Of a DNA stretch of 64,000 bases, positions 31,997 through 43,755 are shown one piece after another. Every line of letters begins with the position of its first letter. The first letter of the stretch is position 1. This DNA comes from Oscarella lobularis (Eukaryota > Porifera > Homoscleromorpha > Homosclerophorida > Oscarellidae). The stretch lies in the NCBI RefSeq assembly GCF_947507565.1, contig NC_089175.1, positions 6,995,733 to 7,059,732 on the forward strand. The letters run 5' to 3'. The notes beneath the pieces are model-generated. The model was not told where the DNA came from, did no database searches, and saw only the letters and a program-made list of their open reading frames with translations. The position numbers were made by a program, and so were the translations under genes.

Positions 31997-33187
31997 CAGC
32001 TCTTGTAGGCTCCCTTTTCTGCTATATCGTTATCCACGATGTTTTAGCTATACATTTTAATTAAATTAAAATCTTTTTGGGTTATGTATTCTACGTAAAA
32101 TTACAAAGTTCAAAATTATGTTATTTTGAATAGCAAAATGCGATGTTGCTAATTCTTGCTCTTTCCCGCATGACTTGACAAATTTTTATTTTCTAATTTC
32201 TCAAACAATAGTTATCGTTGTTTGAGACCAATTGAGCTCAATGGAGCAAAAACCGTGAGCTAGTTTTGTATCTCACAGTTTTTCCAAATTGAACTCTCTT
32301 TCACCCTTCTTATAAAACAGAAGGGCATTTAATTTTCATATGACGTCACGGTATTTAACTATTTCTAAACAATTTATTTTATCTAATAGTTGGCATTTCT
32401 TTCTGCAGTCCATTGAAGTGACGAAGAGGTAGACCGCAGTCCCAACGTCCTCAGCATGACGGGTCGGTCCATCTGCCGGACTGCGGAGATTCGCATCTTT
32501 ATTCCATAGATGCGGTCTCCTAAACTGCTTGTATGCCTCCTGGATAACGAGGCCATAGCGTCTAAACTGTCCCATCTCCTGGGCAGGCCTACATCAACCG
32601 CTGAAGCGGTTGTGCGGCCCCGAGCTGGAAAACTGCCCACTCACAAGGCGTGTATCTCCGGACGAGGCTACTATCTATATTGGTAGTCTCTCTTGGAGAA
32701 TGACGTCTACAGCAAAATATGCCTGACTGCCTATTGATCTAATGAGGGCAGCTGGCATACATTTTCCCTGTGCCTTTGGGATGTATAATAAAAGGCACCC
32801 CTCGGAACAGACGGGTGAACTGTTCCTCCTTAGGGGGGCTTGGGTCAAAGCCCCCTCCCCGCATGGAAAAGCCAAGAGAAATTTTTATTTCGTCTCTGAG
32901 CTACTTCCGGGTTATTTCCGAGTATATGAAATAAAAACGTCATCTCTCTGTATGTGCTATGAGTCGTCGTGACGTGCGTGCCGTAGACGTTTATTGTATT
33001 CATGTGATACGGTTACAGTTCTGCGGCGTAAGAAAAACATTCAGCTTCACGTGCAGGAAACGAAAAAGTAAAAAAAAAACAAAAGAACTATCTAACTACA
33101 AATACGAAGAGCACACAGCTTGCAGATTTTCTCTCAGGCCCCAATGGGCTTTGGAGCTTCTAGTATAGTTGTCATTGATACCACAAA
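31997..33187. other. Intergenic, no gene seen
   Basis: AT-rich to about 32390, then GC-balanced sequence with only short frames on both strands to about 32900. No domain, splice pair or RNA gene is recognised. Confidence 0.5.
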
Positions 33188-34043
33188 GACAATCAATCTA
33201 AAATGAATAAAATGGAGATCATGCATTATTGATAAACAGATCGCTTACCATGACATCCTGTGCAGCGACACGGTCTCAAAATTGCAATTCTCCACGGAGA
33301 AATAAAAGCGCCAGACGTACGTACGTACGTACGTACGACCTAAGAAAAAATCAACATCAAAATACTCTTCATATCCCAAGCATACCAGAATCGTGAGTCC
33401 GTCTGACGCCGCGCAGATTTTTTGCCAATCCGCTTTGGAGCTTCTGTTGTGATCGTTGGACACCACCTCGATTCTTCATCGATGTTTCCGAACGACTCTT
33501 TCTCTTGTGGCTAGAGAGCGCCCTAGTGATGCCAATCAATCTGAAATCGATAAAATTGAGATCGTATTATTGATAAAGTGATCACTTACCATGACATTCT
33601 TTGCTGTGACACGGTCTCAAAATCACAATTCTCCACGGAGAAATAAAAGCGTCTGACGTACATACAACCTAAGAAAAAAATCAGCATCCAAATACTCTTC
33701 AAATCCCAAGCATACAGGCTGGAATCGTGGGTCCGTCTGAACGCCGTGCAGATTTTCGCCAATCGGCTCTGGAGCTTCTATTGTGAACGTTGACACCACC
33801 TCGATTCTTCATCAATCTTTCCGAACGACTCTTTCCCTTTTGGCTAGGAAATTGAATGACAATCAATCTAAAATCGATAAAATTGAGATCGTATATGCAT
33901 TACTGATAAAGAGATCACTTACCATGACATTCTTTGCTGTGACACGGTCTCAAAATCCCCACGGAGAAATAAAAGCGTCAGACATACGTACGACCTAAGA
34001 AAAAGAATCAGCATCCAAATACTCTTCATGTCCCAAGCATACC
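33188..34043. repeat. Tandem repeat, about 330-bp unit, 2.6 copies
   Basis: Units begin at 33188, 33531 and 33858 with CAATCAATCTRAAATSRATAAA. Each contains CTTACCATGACAT, GACACGGTCTCAAAAT, CACGGAGAAATAAAAGCG, CCTAAGAAAAA and CCCAAGCATAC blocks. On the minus strand each unit could hold an exon ending ATGTCATG|GTAAG, preceded by FYFSVENC-FETVS in the first two units. The third unit has lost part of that segment. Coding status is uncertain. Confidence 0.8.
33315..33337. repeat. (ACGT)n microsatellite
   Basis: About six tandem ACGT units within the first copy of the 330-bp repeat; the other units have one or two. Confidence 0.95.
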
Positions 34044-36816
34044 CGATATCAAGTCAGAACGCCGTAACGTTTCTTCTCTCCGTCTCAATCAGCTTCTCTT
34101 CGGCACGACGATCGGCTTCTGCGACGTCTTCGGTTTCAAACGTAACTGCTTTTCAGGCGTCGTCATGGTCACGGCGACGGAATTTCTACGACGGTGCGGA
34201 CGTAAACGACGTCATTGTCGTCGCCACGGAAACGGAAAACTGACTTCCGGCGAGGTGGCGACAGACGGCACGAATTGCGGTGGATACTCGTTGCTAGAGG
34301 CAACGGAGCGGTGAAAATTTGCGATGATTTTTTATTGTTTTCGTGGCGTTTTTCTTTCTCCTAGGAAAGAACGGATGAAATAGAAGTCGCTCTTTTCCTT
34401 ATCGCTCACCGTTCGCTTTGACGTATGTAGCCTTCTATCGCTCCTCTTTGCCTACACAAGAGAGTGAGAGCTACGAAGAGATCGAGATCGAGAAGAACGT
34501 TACTTGATCGAATACTTGCACCGTTTCTCCGATCTTGAGCACGACTTCTCGATCGATTCTTGCTTCTTAGATGTGGATCGCTGCAAAAAAACAAGGAGAA
34601 AGTGATCGGCGAAGGCCGCGTGGAGAGATCGCTTTTTTTTGTCGCGAAAAAAGGGCACCCGATCGACCGAACGTTTGCCTACGTCGTCGTTTGCATTCTT
34701 CTTTAGCTCCGACGCCATCGCGGCGCCGAAGTCGAGCGCTTTCGGCTTCTACGCCACGATTTCTTCTTCATCGATTAGACGAAATCACGTGTTCGTTCGT
34801 TCTACGATGTCCCGTTCGATGACGAGCCGGCGAATGCCCGTTCTACGATAATCTACGCGAAACGTAAGAAAAGAAACCATGTAGAAGAGCAAGGCGACCA
34901 CGAGGCATCTTCCACAATCTTGAACTTGAGGCGAGAAAGCTTACATCATTCGTTGCTAAAAATAGAATTGCTGACCATAATCGTTGTGTAATCAACAGTC
35001 AAACCGGTTTTTATTTTCGCACCTATTCAGAGAAACCAATGACAGCTCTAGGTGAAACCACGTGACTTTGACGGACCAATGAGAGCAATGGGTGGGGCTA
35101 CGCTGTTCAAAAGCAACGCGCACACCGATTTCTCTTCAGTTGAGGCCTAGGGTGGGTGCGGCGTGGAGCAATCTGCGTCTCATCCTTGACGGACTGGCTC
35201 GGGAGATTGGCAAAAGGACAGTCAGGATTGTTGGATCAGCGTGGCCCACGGATTAATCCCGTGCCGGAGCCTGTAAGCAGGGCGATGGGGGGCTTCGGCC
35301 TCGGTTCACGCACTGAGCGGAAAGATCGCTTATACGTCTTATTGTTGCCAAACGAGCACGGCCTGCGTTAGGCAGAGTGGGCACGGCTGTATTCTGTTAA
35401 ACACAAAAGAAAGAACAGACAGACACGGCTCGGAGGGGGTGTCGCAAGCGGTCTGGTTGCCGGCACTTATCTCACCAATTGGCGCGATTAGATTGCTGAT
35501 GATCTGGCTCAGGAGACTTCGATTCAGGCATTGCACGTCCTTTCCTGTCGACTCCTACAAACTGTGGTCAGCCGCTCTCCTCCTCAGAAGCCCTGGTTCT
35601 TAGCTATATGCTTACCAATGTGGTCAGGTATCGTCGCGCCGGGGGATTCGGTATTAGGGGCCGACTACTCATCCAGGCGGATACTGATTGAGGGGGCCTA
35701 TGAGGTCAATATACTCGCCCGACACTTTTTGGAACCGGTGGTCATCGCTTGCGGTGGCTGCCATGAGCTACGTAGCGTTCGAACCTCCCCGTGGTGTAGC
35801 TCGGGTAATGCTAATACGAACGCATTCAGAAAAGGTACGTACCGCGATTATTTTAAAACAGTGACTAATAGGAGTTTGATTTTTAGGTGGTGCGTTGAAG
35901 AGCGATGAACGAAATCAAAGACAGACGAATGAAAACGATTCGCGAAGGCATATAGAAGGCCTGGAGGAAGGAACCAGAACGAAAGGACAAAGGAAGAATC
36001 GAAACATACTGTAGACATCTATATTATAGGTTTTGCATGAGCTCGTGTATGAAATAAAATGTGCGCAACGTATTCTCTCCTTCACACTTGATCCTCGCTC
36101 AGCCTGCGATCTAATGGACGATTTTCTGAACGTGGAATCCAGAGGCAAGCGTGTTTATGCGATATTCGTCAATGAAATGCGCTTGTAGCTGATTCGCGAC
36201 TCGCGATTTCGATTTCGTTTTCGGACCTAAAGGAGGCTTCGAAAATACAGCAGAACGTTGATCGGGACATCAGCAAAGACGAAGTGTAGCTAAACGAGGA
36301 TTTTATGTACATATCTAGGGACAATGGGAAAGGGGGAGATGGAATCTGTCGCTATTAAAAAAAGGAGGCACTGCGAAGCCTTTCTTGTACATTGGACAGG
36401 CGGAGAGACATCCGTCTTTCGTCTGCGCCGCGTTCTAAGCAAGTAGAGGCCCTGGACGGCAAGCAAAGGGAGATTTCTTCTAAGTAGCTGTGTCCAGACG
36501 ACCCGTATAATATAATCAATAAAATCAATAGAAAAGTTGAGCTAAAGATATTCGAAAAGTTGAACAGCACAACAGAGTCGTTTAGGCGTCTCAGCTGAAA
36601 AGAGAAATAGAACGTGCGCTAGAAAGGAACGCTCAAGAAGGCTCAAACGTTTACAAAATACCATCTATATGCATGACGTCACATATGTATGAAACATTTT
36701 ATAATGACAGTCAATAGAATGTCCACGCTAGAGGATATCGTATAAAGAGAGCAGCCGCACTTCCCAATATCTAATAATTAATTAATTAATTAATCATAAT
36801 CGATTTCTCTAAGGCG
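34044..36816. other. Intergenic, no confident gene
   Basis: Several short frames on both strands near 34040-34860, some rich in R and S, overlap each other and have no domains. Positions 35100-35840 are more GC-rich but have no continuous frame that I recognise. A CACGTGACTTTG E-box is at about 35060. Toward 36816 is the 3' flank of DPAGT1. I see no tRNA or rRNA. Confidence 0.45.
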
Positions 36817-38217
36817 TCATAATCTTGCCTGTATTGCAAGCATGCACTTGGTCAATTTATCTTCACGAATTGGTCCCACGATCTTAATGACAAAATTGAT
36901 GAGAGTCAGATTGCTTACTCGAATTTCCGTGCCGTCTTCCCCCTTTCCTCTCTGAACGTCAGCCAAGTGAAATGTGCTAAGAATGTGAAGGAGTATGTGA
37001 CCAATGCGAGACAAGTCATTGGACTTGAATTGAGAGTAGCTCATATGTAGCAACCCACTCTCAGGATGAAACCTTGAAAAACATTCAAATACGACATCCA
37101 ATAAATTATTATAATCTCACTTCGGAAGACGATGTCTTGGACATGGAATAATTTTAAAAAGCTGCGGCACAGAATAGAGAAAATTGACAATTTGTGGCAG
37201 GAAAAATAGAAGTAGGGTTTTTCCAAAGTGTCCAAGAATTCCCACAACGGCAAACGTCATTCCAGCGAAATAGCAGAACGTGTCGCCAACGAAAACGGCA
37301 GACGGATACCAATTATGATGGAGAAGAGCGAGAGACACGCCCAGAAAGGGTATAAGAAAATAGAGAGAGAACAAATGAAACCAGCCAGCCTCTTGAAAGA
37401 TCAGCTCCATGATATTGAAAATGACAACAGACGCTGCTATGACAACGGATTGACCACACTCCACGCCGTTGATACCAGCGAGAATGTTGATGGAATTGGT
37501 ACAGAAAACAGCCAACATGCCCATATAAATATAGTAGAGCAAACCTAGATATAATGTACATATTTTATTTATTTATTTATTAGGACTCTGTACCTAGATC
37601 TATGTTGTTTCCTAGAAGGAATCGTAGTGGAAGTGGAACGACGATAATTGTTCTCTGGATTGTCACGAGATATGCCATGAGAAGAGGAAGCGACGCCACG
37701 GTGGGTAATATCAATCGGTGTCGCCATGGCAAATCGAGAACGTCGTCGCCGAAGCCGAGAAGAATCATGCAGCAGATTGATAGCAATGCAGAAAGAAAAA
37801 CGACAAACTAATAACGATAAATTAATTAATTTATTTAACTGATGACGTGCCCTTCGCTAATTCGATTTACTTGTTCGTGTGGAAAGGGGTGTGGTCCGCT
37901 TTGTAGCCAAGCGAAAAGAAATGGAAATGGTATGAATGCGAACATTGCGACGAGATAGACCGTTCCGCATACGACTCCCAGGCCTTCTGGTCTAGAAAAC
38001 GATATGCGGTGCAAGGTGAGACGGGCGCGGGGTCCCCTTTCTTTCGTACGTACACGGGATCGTTCGACGTCTTGTTCAGATCGCGTCCGAAGAGTTTCGC
38101 GCGAATGAAATGGGACGACATCGATGGGATGAGGCGTTTGGCGATGAGAAAGGCGAGGAAGGATAAGAGGAGGTTGCAGGCGAGTGGGCCGGCCGCATTT
38201 CCAACTTCGTTCGCCAT
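36817..38217 (-). CDS. DPAGT1: UDP-GlcNAc:dolichyl-phosphate GlcNAc-1-phosphotransferase
   Basis: Five exons: 38217-38054, 37991-37871, 37807-37594, 37544-37121, 37072-36817; 392 residues. It transfers GlcNAc-1-phosphate from UDP-GlcNAc to dolichyl phosphate, the first step of the lipid-linked oligosaccharide for N-glycosylation, in the ER membrane; it is the target of tunicamycin. Diagnostic stretches: [50 protein letters not shown] (catalytic loop), [20 protein letters not shown], and [11 protein letters not shown] before the C-terminal part. Many hydrophobic helices are present, as expected for this polytopic enzyme. The C-terminus ends shortly after [12 protein letters not shown], so the last helix seems shorter than in vertebrates. 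The first donor (CCCGT|GTACGT) was chosen to keep the DPVPEGLG frame. It is a single-copy housekeeping gene between the two duplication arms. Confidence 0.96.
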
Positions 38218-38239
38218 TTTGCACGAAAGCTATGTTTGA

Positions 38240-39132
38240 TAGCGCGCGCAGCTGTGACGAATTTGTGGTGACGTAAAACACGCCGTCACTAATCCGGCAT
38301 TAATTAATTGAGCACTCTCTATATACGGCTCAGGCTTTAGTTGTTGAAAGGAAGACTCGGCCAAAATTATATTGCACGAATGGGACCTTCGGTTATCTGT
38401 ATAGCGCGCAGTCGTGACGAATTTGTTGTGACGTACAACTGTATTGTAGAAGGCGCAAGGCCACTTACCTTGCCAGCTGGTCTACGATGAGGAAGGAAGA
38501 ACCGGCCGCAACGTCGTCACCAATAAGCACTGGCATAATTGATTAATTAATTAATAGCGCCCGCAGACGAAACTGAAGTGACGTAACGACACTGCCACTA
38601 AATTTGAACCTTGTTTATGGAATGAGGATTCGATTAGAACTCCCATGCTCTTGATGTATTGGAAACAGGCTGCATGCCCAACGAAAATTCTTCCATATCT
38701 TCCCTTGTAATTTCTTGGCAATTGGCGTCGCGTACAGAGACAAGGCGCAATGGACGGAGAAAGAAGTGTATTTATAGAATTAGAGTGTTGTAATTTTTAT
38801 GTACTGCACCCTTTCTTGGCCTTTGTTGCGTCATAGAATCTTCGAAGGAGTTGCATCGTGCAGCACGGAATTGTACTATACAATGATTACAGTTGGCCTT
38901 GATGTGGTGATGCCTGGTCTTGAAGGATACGCAATACGAAAAGTCGACATCAAATAAAATTCAACAAGACCTTGAACGCTCCTTAGTCTCATTCACGTGC
39001 TTGAATTAGAATTGCAAAAAAGAGCGACAGCCGGCCCATATGCCTGGAAACGAGGAAGAAAGAACCGCGGCCGCATTTCGTTCACCAACTCGACCTTTAG
39101 TAGCGCACGCAGTCGTGACGCTGTGACGTAGC
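38240..39132. repeat. Four copies of a short GC-rich repeat
   Basis: Copies at about 38240, 38402, 38554 and 39101 share TAGCGCRCGCAGTCGTGACG followed by a GTGACGTA block. The first abuts the DPAGT1 start. They could be a short interspersed element or repeated CRE-like (TGACGTA) regulatory sites. No coding capacity. Confidence 0.65.
38812..38995 (-). pseudogene. ABC-transporter exon relic
   Basis: On the minus strand the sequence follows the exons of the ABCB gene around YPSRPGI (near 38905-38985) and LLQRFYD (near 38825-38865), with many changes and a stop in the LIEFI stretch. The same two exons are adjacent in the intact gene at 47687-47402. This is the oldest-looking ABC remnant in the window and lies outside the two main arrays. 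Confidence 0.7.
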
Positions 39133-40009
39133 AATGGCACACTGTACTGTAAATAAGATTGACCTATCCATCTATGAGAGCTAGCCCATTTAGGCATGCA
39201 ACTGATTATTTTCTGTTCTTGTTCGCATTATCCCATAGTAATGACCCACTCTCGCCGGCGTAATCGAATTTCAGTCTAAACGTATTCAGGGTTTTCGAGG
39301 TCCTGTTGCAGCATTCTTTTGGTAGCTCAAAAATGCGATTAGAGCGGTCGTGGTTTGTCTATCGCGACATCGTTACGACGCCTGGGCGTCCGCTCGGGTG
39401 GCGGGGTACAAGGACAGACGTCATTGATGAATACATTAGGATCGCAAGTGGGATGCCCCTCCCGCCTTGGAGAGTGAGATCAACACGGAAGGACGACCAT
39501 GGACACGGTAGGAAACACAAATACAAACGTCAATATATGCAGACCCACTGGACCGAATATAGAAAAACGGACCACACGGAAGATCGAGCCAAGAGGTCAC
39601 GCAACCCCGACTAATCGGACTAAGAGCCCATAATGATTCATTTCCTCCACGCCTCCCTGACATTGTATTGCCCGAGGCGAGACCTATAGGGGTTCAGTCA
39701 TGGGTGGAGCAATCGATTCGCCGAATAACTCCATCGCGTGAGTCGGCTTTCACCGAAACGTGACTCCTAATTACTCATTCTATTTTGAAACGCGTTATCC
39801 CCTGTTGGTCGGTAGGCGCGTCACGGTGCATCCTCACAAAGCCGCGTACGGCCGCTACTGACCGATTTCCTCAGTACCCGTGCATAGTGCGGTGGACAAG
39901 GGTCACGACCCACTTACCCAATGAAACGAACACGCCCCGACGCGAAGAACACAATAAATAGAGCGCCGATTCGAGAGAAGACTCACAGACAACAACCACA
40001 CAGTGGAAC

Positions 40010-43000
40010 ATGATGAGTACAAGCCCTATACTCGCTCTACTATCCCTTCTCCTGATCGGCTCGACTTCGCGAGCCATTCGACTCGATCGAAACGGTTACA
40101 AAGACGTTCTCATAGCGATCAACGACGAAGTGCCGCACGACGCGACGCTCGTCAAAACGATAACGGACGCGTTTACGAAAGCATCGGACTATCTCTACAA
40201 GGCGACGAAACAGCGAGCCTATTTCGACGAAATAACGATCGTCGTTCCGGAGACGTGGCCCGACGACAAAACGTACGCTTCGGCGACGGCGACGGAGACG
40301 TTCGACGTCGCCAAAGTGCGAATCAATCCGGCGGAGGAATTTTTTGGATTTGTCAGCGATCGCGCCTACGTCGAAGCGGCGACGACGGCGTGCGGCTCCG
40401 AGGGATCGTATATGCATATTACGCCCGGACGATTGACGGACCCCAGAGTGCGTCGTAAAATTCTATTTATTTATTTAACTTTAATGCGGATGCTGTTTAG
40501 TGGGTTAAGGCGAGTCCGCCCTATCGGATGATCGTTCACGAATGGGCTCATCTTCGCTGGGGCGTCTTTGATGAGTACTTGCAGTACGGACTCGATTTGG
40601 ATGGTCGACCGGCGCGGTGTCCCCAGCGAGTACGTAATGAAATTAGGGACCACGAGGGAGGTTATTAATAGAGTTCGATCTATAGATCAATGCGGAGCGA
40701 CAGAACAATCGCTGGAAGTACGATTTGAAGGGGTCGACGGGATCGATCACGTGGAAACAATACTACAACGATGTATGTATATAGTCTCTCTCATACTGTA
40801 GTACACGTGGAGTGACGTAGATATATATATATAGGTTATCAACTTTTGCGACGACGACGACGACTCGCGCACGAAACACTACAGGGAAGCGTCGAACGCT
40901 CAAAATCGTTTTTGCAACATGCAGTCCGTGTGGACGGTCATGAAGACGAACGAGGACTTTCTAAACGGGGCCAATCCGCCGCGCAACGTCACGTCAACAA
41001 CGCCAACATTCCGAGTAAGAAATTCTCACAAAAGTGACGACATCAATTAATCTAATTAAAATTTAATGACGTAATTAATTAATTAATTAATCGGCAAAGA
41101 GTATCGTTGTAATTTAATGAAATTAATTTTCATACTACGACGTCATAAATTAATTCAATTAATTTTTTAGATTGTTCGTAAGAAATCGTCGGAAGCCGTC
41201 GTGCTCGTGCTCGACGTTTCCAAGGCGATGGCCCAGGACAATCGCTTGACTCATCTACGTCAAGCGACGAAGAATTACATTGATACGGTCGAGAGCGGAA
41301 CGTACATCGGTATGATATTCTTCAAGAATAAGGCCGGCACGCGACGACGTCTCTTTCAATTGACCAATCAAAAGAGGAGAGACCGCGTTACGAAATCGCT
41401 TCCAACGCAGGCTTTCGTCGAGAAGGCTTCGTTTAAGAAGAGCGTCGCCGCGGGGATTACCAAGGCTTTGGCTATGCTGAAGAAAGCCAAGGTTGAACGA
41501 CAGCAGATTGTCGTTATTACGGATGGGGACGAGAATATGAGACCGTTTTTGAATGATTCGGCTTTTTTGAAAAAAGTCCGGAAAGCGAACGTGAAGATTA
41601 ATACCATCGAGATCGGGTCCTCTAATCCTGATCTATCGAGCATCGCTCTCATGACCGGCGGGAAAACGTTCATGAACGCGGAAATGGTGAAGAGGAAATA
41701 GAAATGGGCCCCACTTAATTAACTAAATCTTACATTTTCTAGTCTTTCGAGCCGTCCGTTTTCGACGACGCTTTGATTGAGATCCAGAGAAGTGCCGTTC
41801 GGCTCACAGAAAGGCAGTACTTCACTTCATCGAGCGTCGTCGCAGTTTCGGCGCGATCGACGAAGACGATCGACGCTTACGTTGATCAGGGACTCGGATT
41901 GGAGACCAAATTCCGCTTTGCGTGGACTCCCGGATCCATACGAGAGACTGCCGTGACGATACGCGTTCGAGATCCCAAGGCGAAGGAACACGGGAATATT
42001 GAGTGCGCTAGAGATTACGCCATGTGCACGCTGGTCGTGTCCGGATCTGCACCGGTAAAAAAATAATTTCCAAACCTGATTATAATTTTATTCCTGCCTT
42101 TCGCTTCATATAGGTTGGAAAATGGCAGATAACTGTTGTAAGTAAATCGGACGCCGACATGATGTTCACCTACTCGGTGACGTCAAAAAAGCAATCTAAA
42201 CAAACGCCTATACGCCTCGAGACGTTCATGACGTCACGCGATGTGGTTTACCCGACAACGCCCATAATCACAGCCGTTCTGACGAAGGGAAGTCTTCCGA
42301 TCATAGAAGCCACAATCGTTGCCGTGGTAACGACACCGACAGGCGAAGTATTGAATATCTCGTTGAACGACAACGGAATGGGCACCGATCTATTCGTCGA
42401 CGACGGTTCCTATTCGGCGCGCTTTACCCAATTCACGAGCGACGGAAACTACAACGTGAAAATCATCGCCACAGCCGATCACACGATCAATCGACCGGTC
42501 GTCGCGAACATTCAAAGGGAAGAGTGGACGGCTAAGAAAGCGAAATTGGGAAAGCCGGTTATACGAGACGATTTGGATTTGACCGATTTAACTCTGTCGG
42601 AACAAATGCCACCTCCATCGCGAAGTTTCGAAGATACCATCACCGTCGAAACGCCTATGTTTTGCCGAACGGAATCGGCTGGAGCGTTCCGAGTGCGCGG
42701 TTTCGTTAAAGGCGAGAATAAGATTCCGCCCGGAATGGTGACCGATCTGAAAGCGACTCTTGAAGAAGACGGTGCCGTTCGACTCAATTGGACAGCTTCC
42801 GGTTCTGATATGGAAGACGGACAAGGTAAAAATAGTGAAACTAGTTTCATTATACCTTATTTTATCAATATTCTTTTCCTTTAGCTGATCGATATATCGT
42901 CAGTGTGAGCCAGTCTTTTGACGATTTGGTCGACAAGTTTTCCAAGCAGATCAAACTCACGCGAGTGCTGTCCGGATCGAGAACGAATCTTCGTTCTCCT

Positions 43001-43566
43001 CGACAGTCGGGATTGAGTGAATCTATTAAATTTCGTAAACCCATATCGAGCAACGTCATCTACGTCGCCTTGAAAGTGCGCGATCAACACGGCCTCTTTT
43101 CCAACATATCAAACGTCGTCAAAGTGACGTTTGATGACGAATGCGAATGTCCCGTAAACCCGCCCATATGCAAAAACCCGATAGGTAAGAAAAATAAAAT
43201 ACACGTAATAATAATTTCTAATATAATTATTTTATAGTGATTTACGGAACGGTGGAAAAAAATGCCGGTAACACGGTTAGACTTGGTTCCAGTTTGGAAT
43301 ATTTAAAAACGGGATTCGGTTTGTCCGGAGGAAGCTTTGCTCTTCCGAGCTTCAGCGAGTTGAGCGTCAACGCGCCCAACGAAGCCCCGGATGGATGCGA
43401 TTGTGATAACGTCATCGCCGAAGGCGAATCGTACATTCTCACCGCGTCGTTAAACCCGAAAACGTTTCAATTAGAAGTGAATAGCAAGAGCTACGTTAGA
43501 AAAGTCAGTGCTGACGACGTTACGAGAGCCAAGCAAGAGGCTCGTGACTTGATAAAGAGCTGCTAA
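40010..43566 (+). CDS. CLCA-type secreted metalloprotease/VWA protein
   Basis: Nine exons: 40010-40447, 40501-40629, 40686-40772, 40835-41014, 41171-41686, 41743-42054, 42114-42825, 42885-43184, 43238-43566; 1000 residues. A signal peptide (LLSLLLIGSTSRA) is followed by the N-CLCA domain with zinc-protease motif HEWAH near residue 156 and the following GVFDEY, both typical of calcium-activated chloride channel regulators. A VWA domain spans about 285-450, with MIDAS start DVSKA in place of the usual DxSxS, then a beta-sandwich region and an FnIII-like segment (about 720-830). CLCA proteins are secreted, self-cleaving modulators of TMEM16A channels and mucus; the partner in this animal is unknown. 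The C-terminus has no clear membrane helix. AATAAA is at 43615-43620. It converges with the ABC gene on the other strand, with only 189 bp between stops. Confidence 0.93.
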
Positions 43567-43614
43567 AATATTTATACGTATTCGTTTGTGAAATAACTTT
43601 TTTTGAAGACGACC

Positions 43615-43620
43615 AATAAA
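43615..43620 (+). terminator. Polyadenylation signal of the CLCA gene
   Basis: AATAAA 49 bp after the stop codon, followed by a T-rich stretch. Confidence 0.6.
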
Positions 43621-43755
43621 TTATTGCATACAATCTACGAACTCGTGGTGCGATATCTAATCATAACACCTAACATTTGAAAAATTAAAACCTTCGCATT
43701 AGTAGAAACTATGGTTTAAGTAAAACTATGATAACCTTCGCCGTCCCTAAGTTAT

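Larger units (their letters stand above)
38218..40009. other. Intergenic between DPAGT1 and the CLCA gene
   Basis: Contains four short repeats and an ABC relic (listed separately), a few short frames and TTAATTAA-rich runs. The CLCA promoter is expected at its right end, where ACAATAAATA (39951-39960) could act as a TATA-like box about 50 bp before the ATG. Confidence 0.5.

Noticed and set aside
35156-35908. GC-richer stretch as an exon cluster or retroelement
   Set aside because: I could not find a continuous frame, reverse transcriptase motif or terminal repeats.
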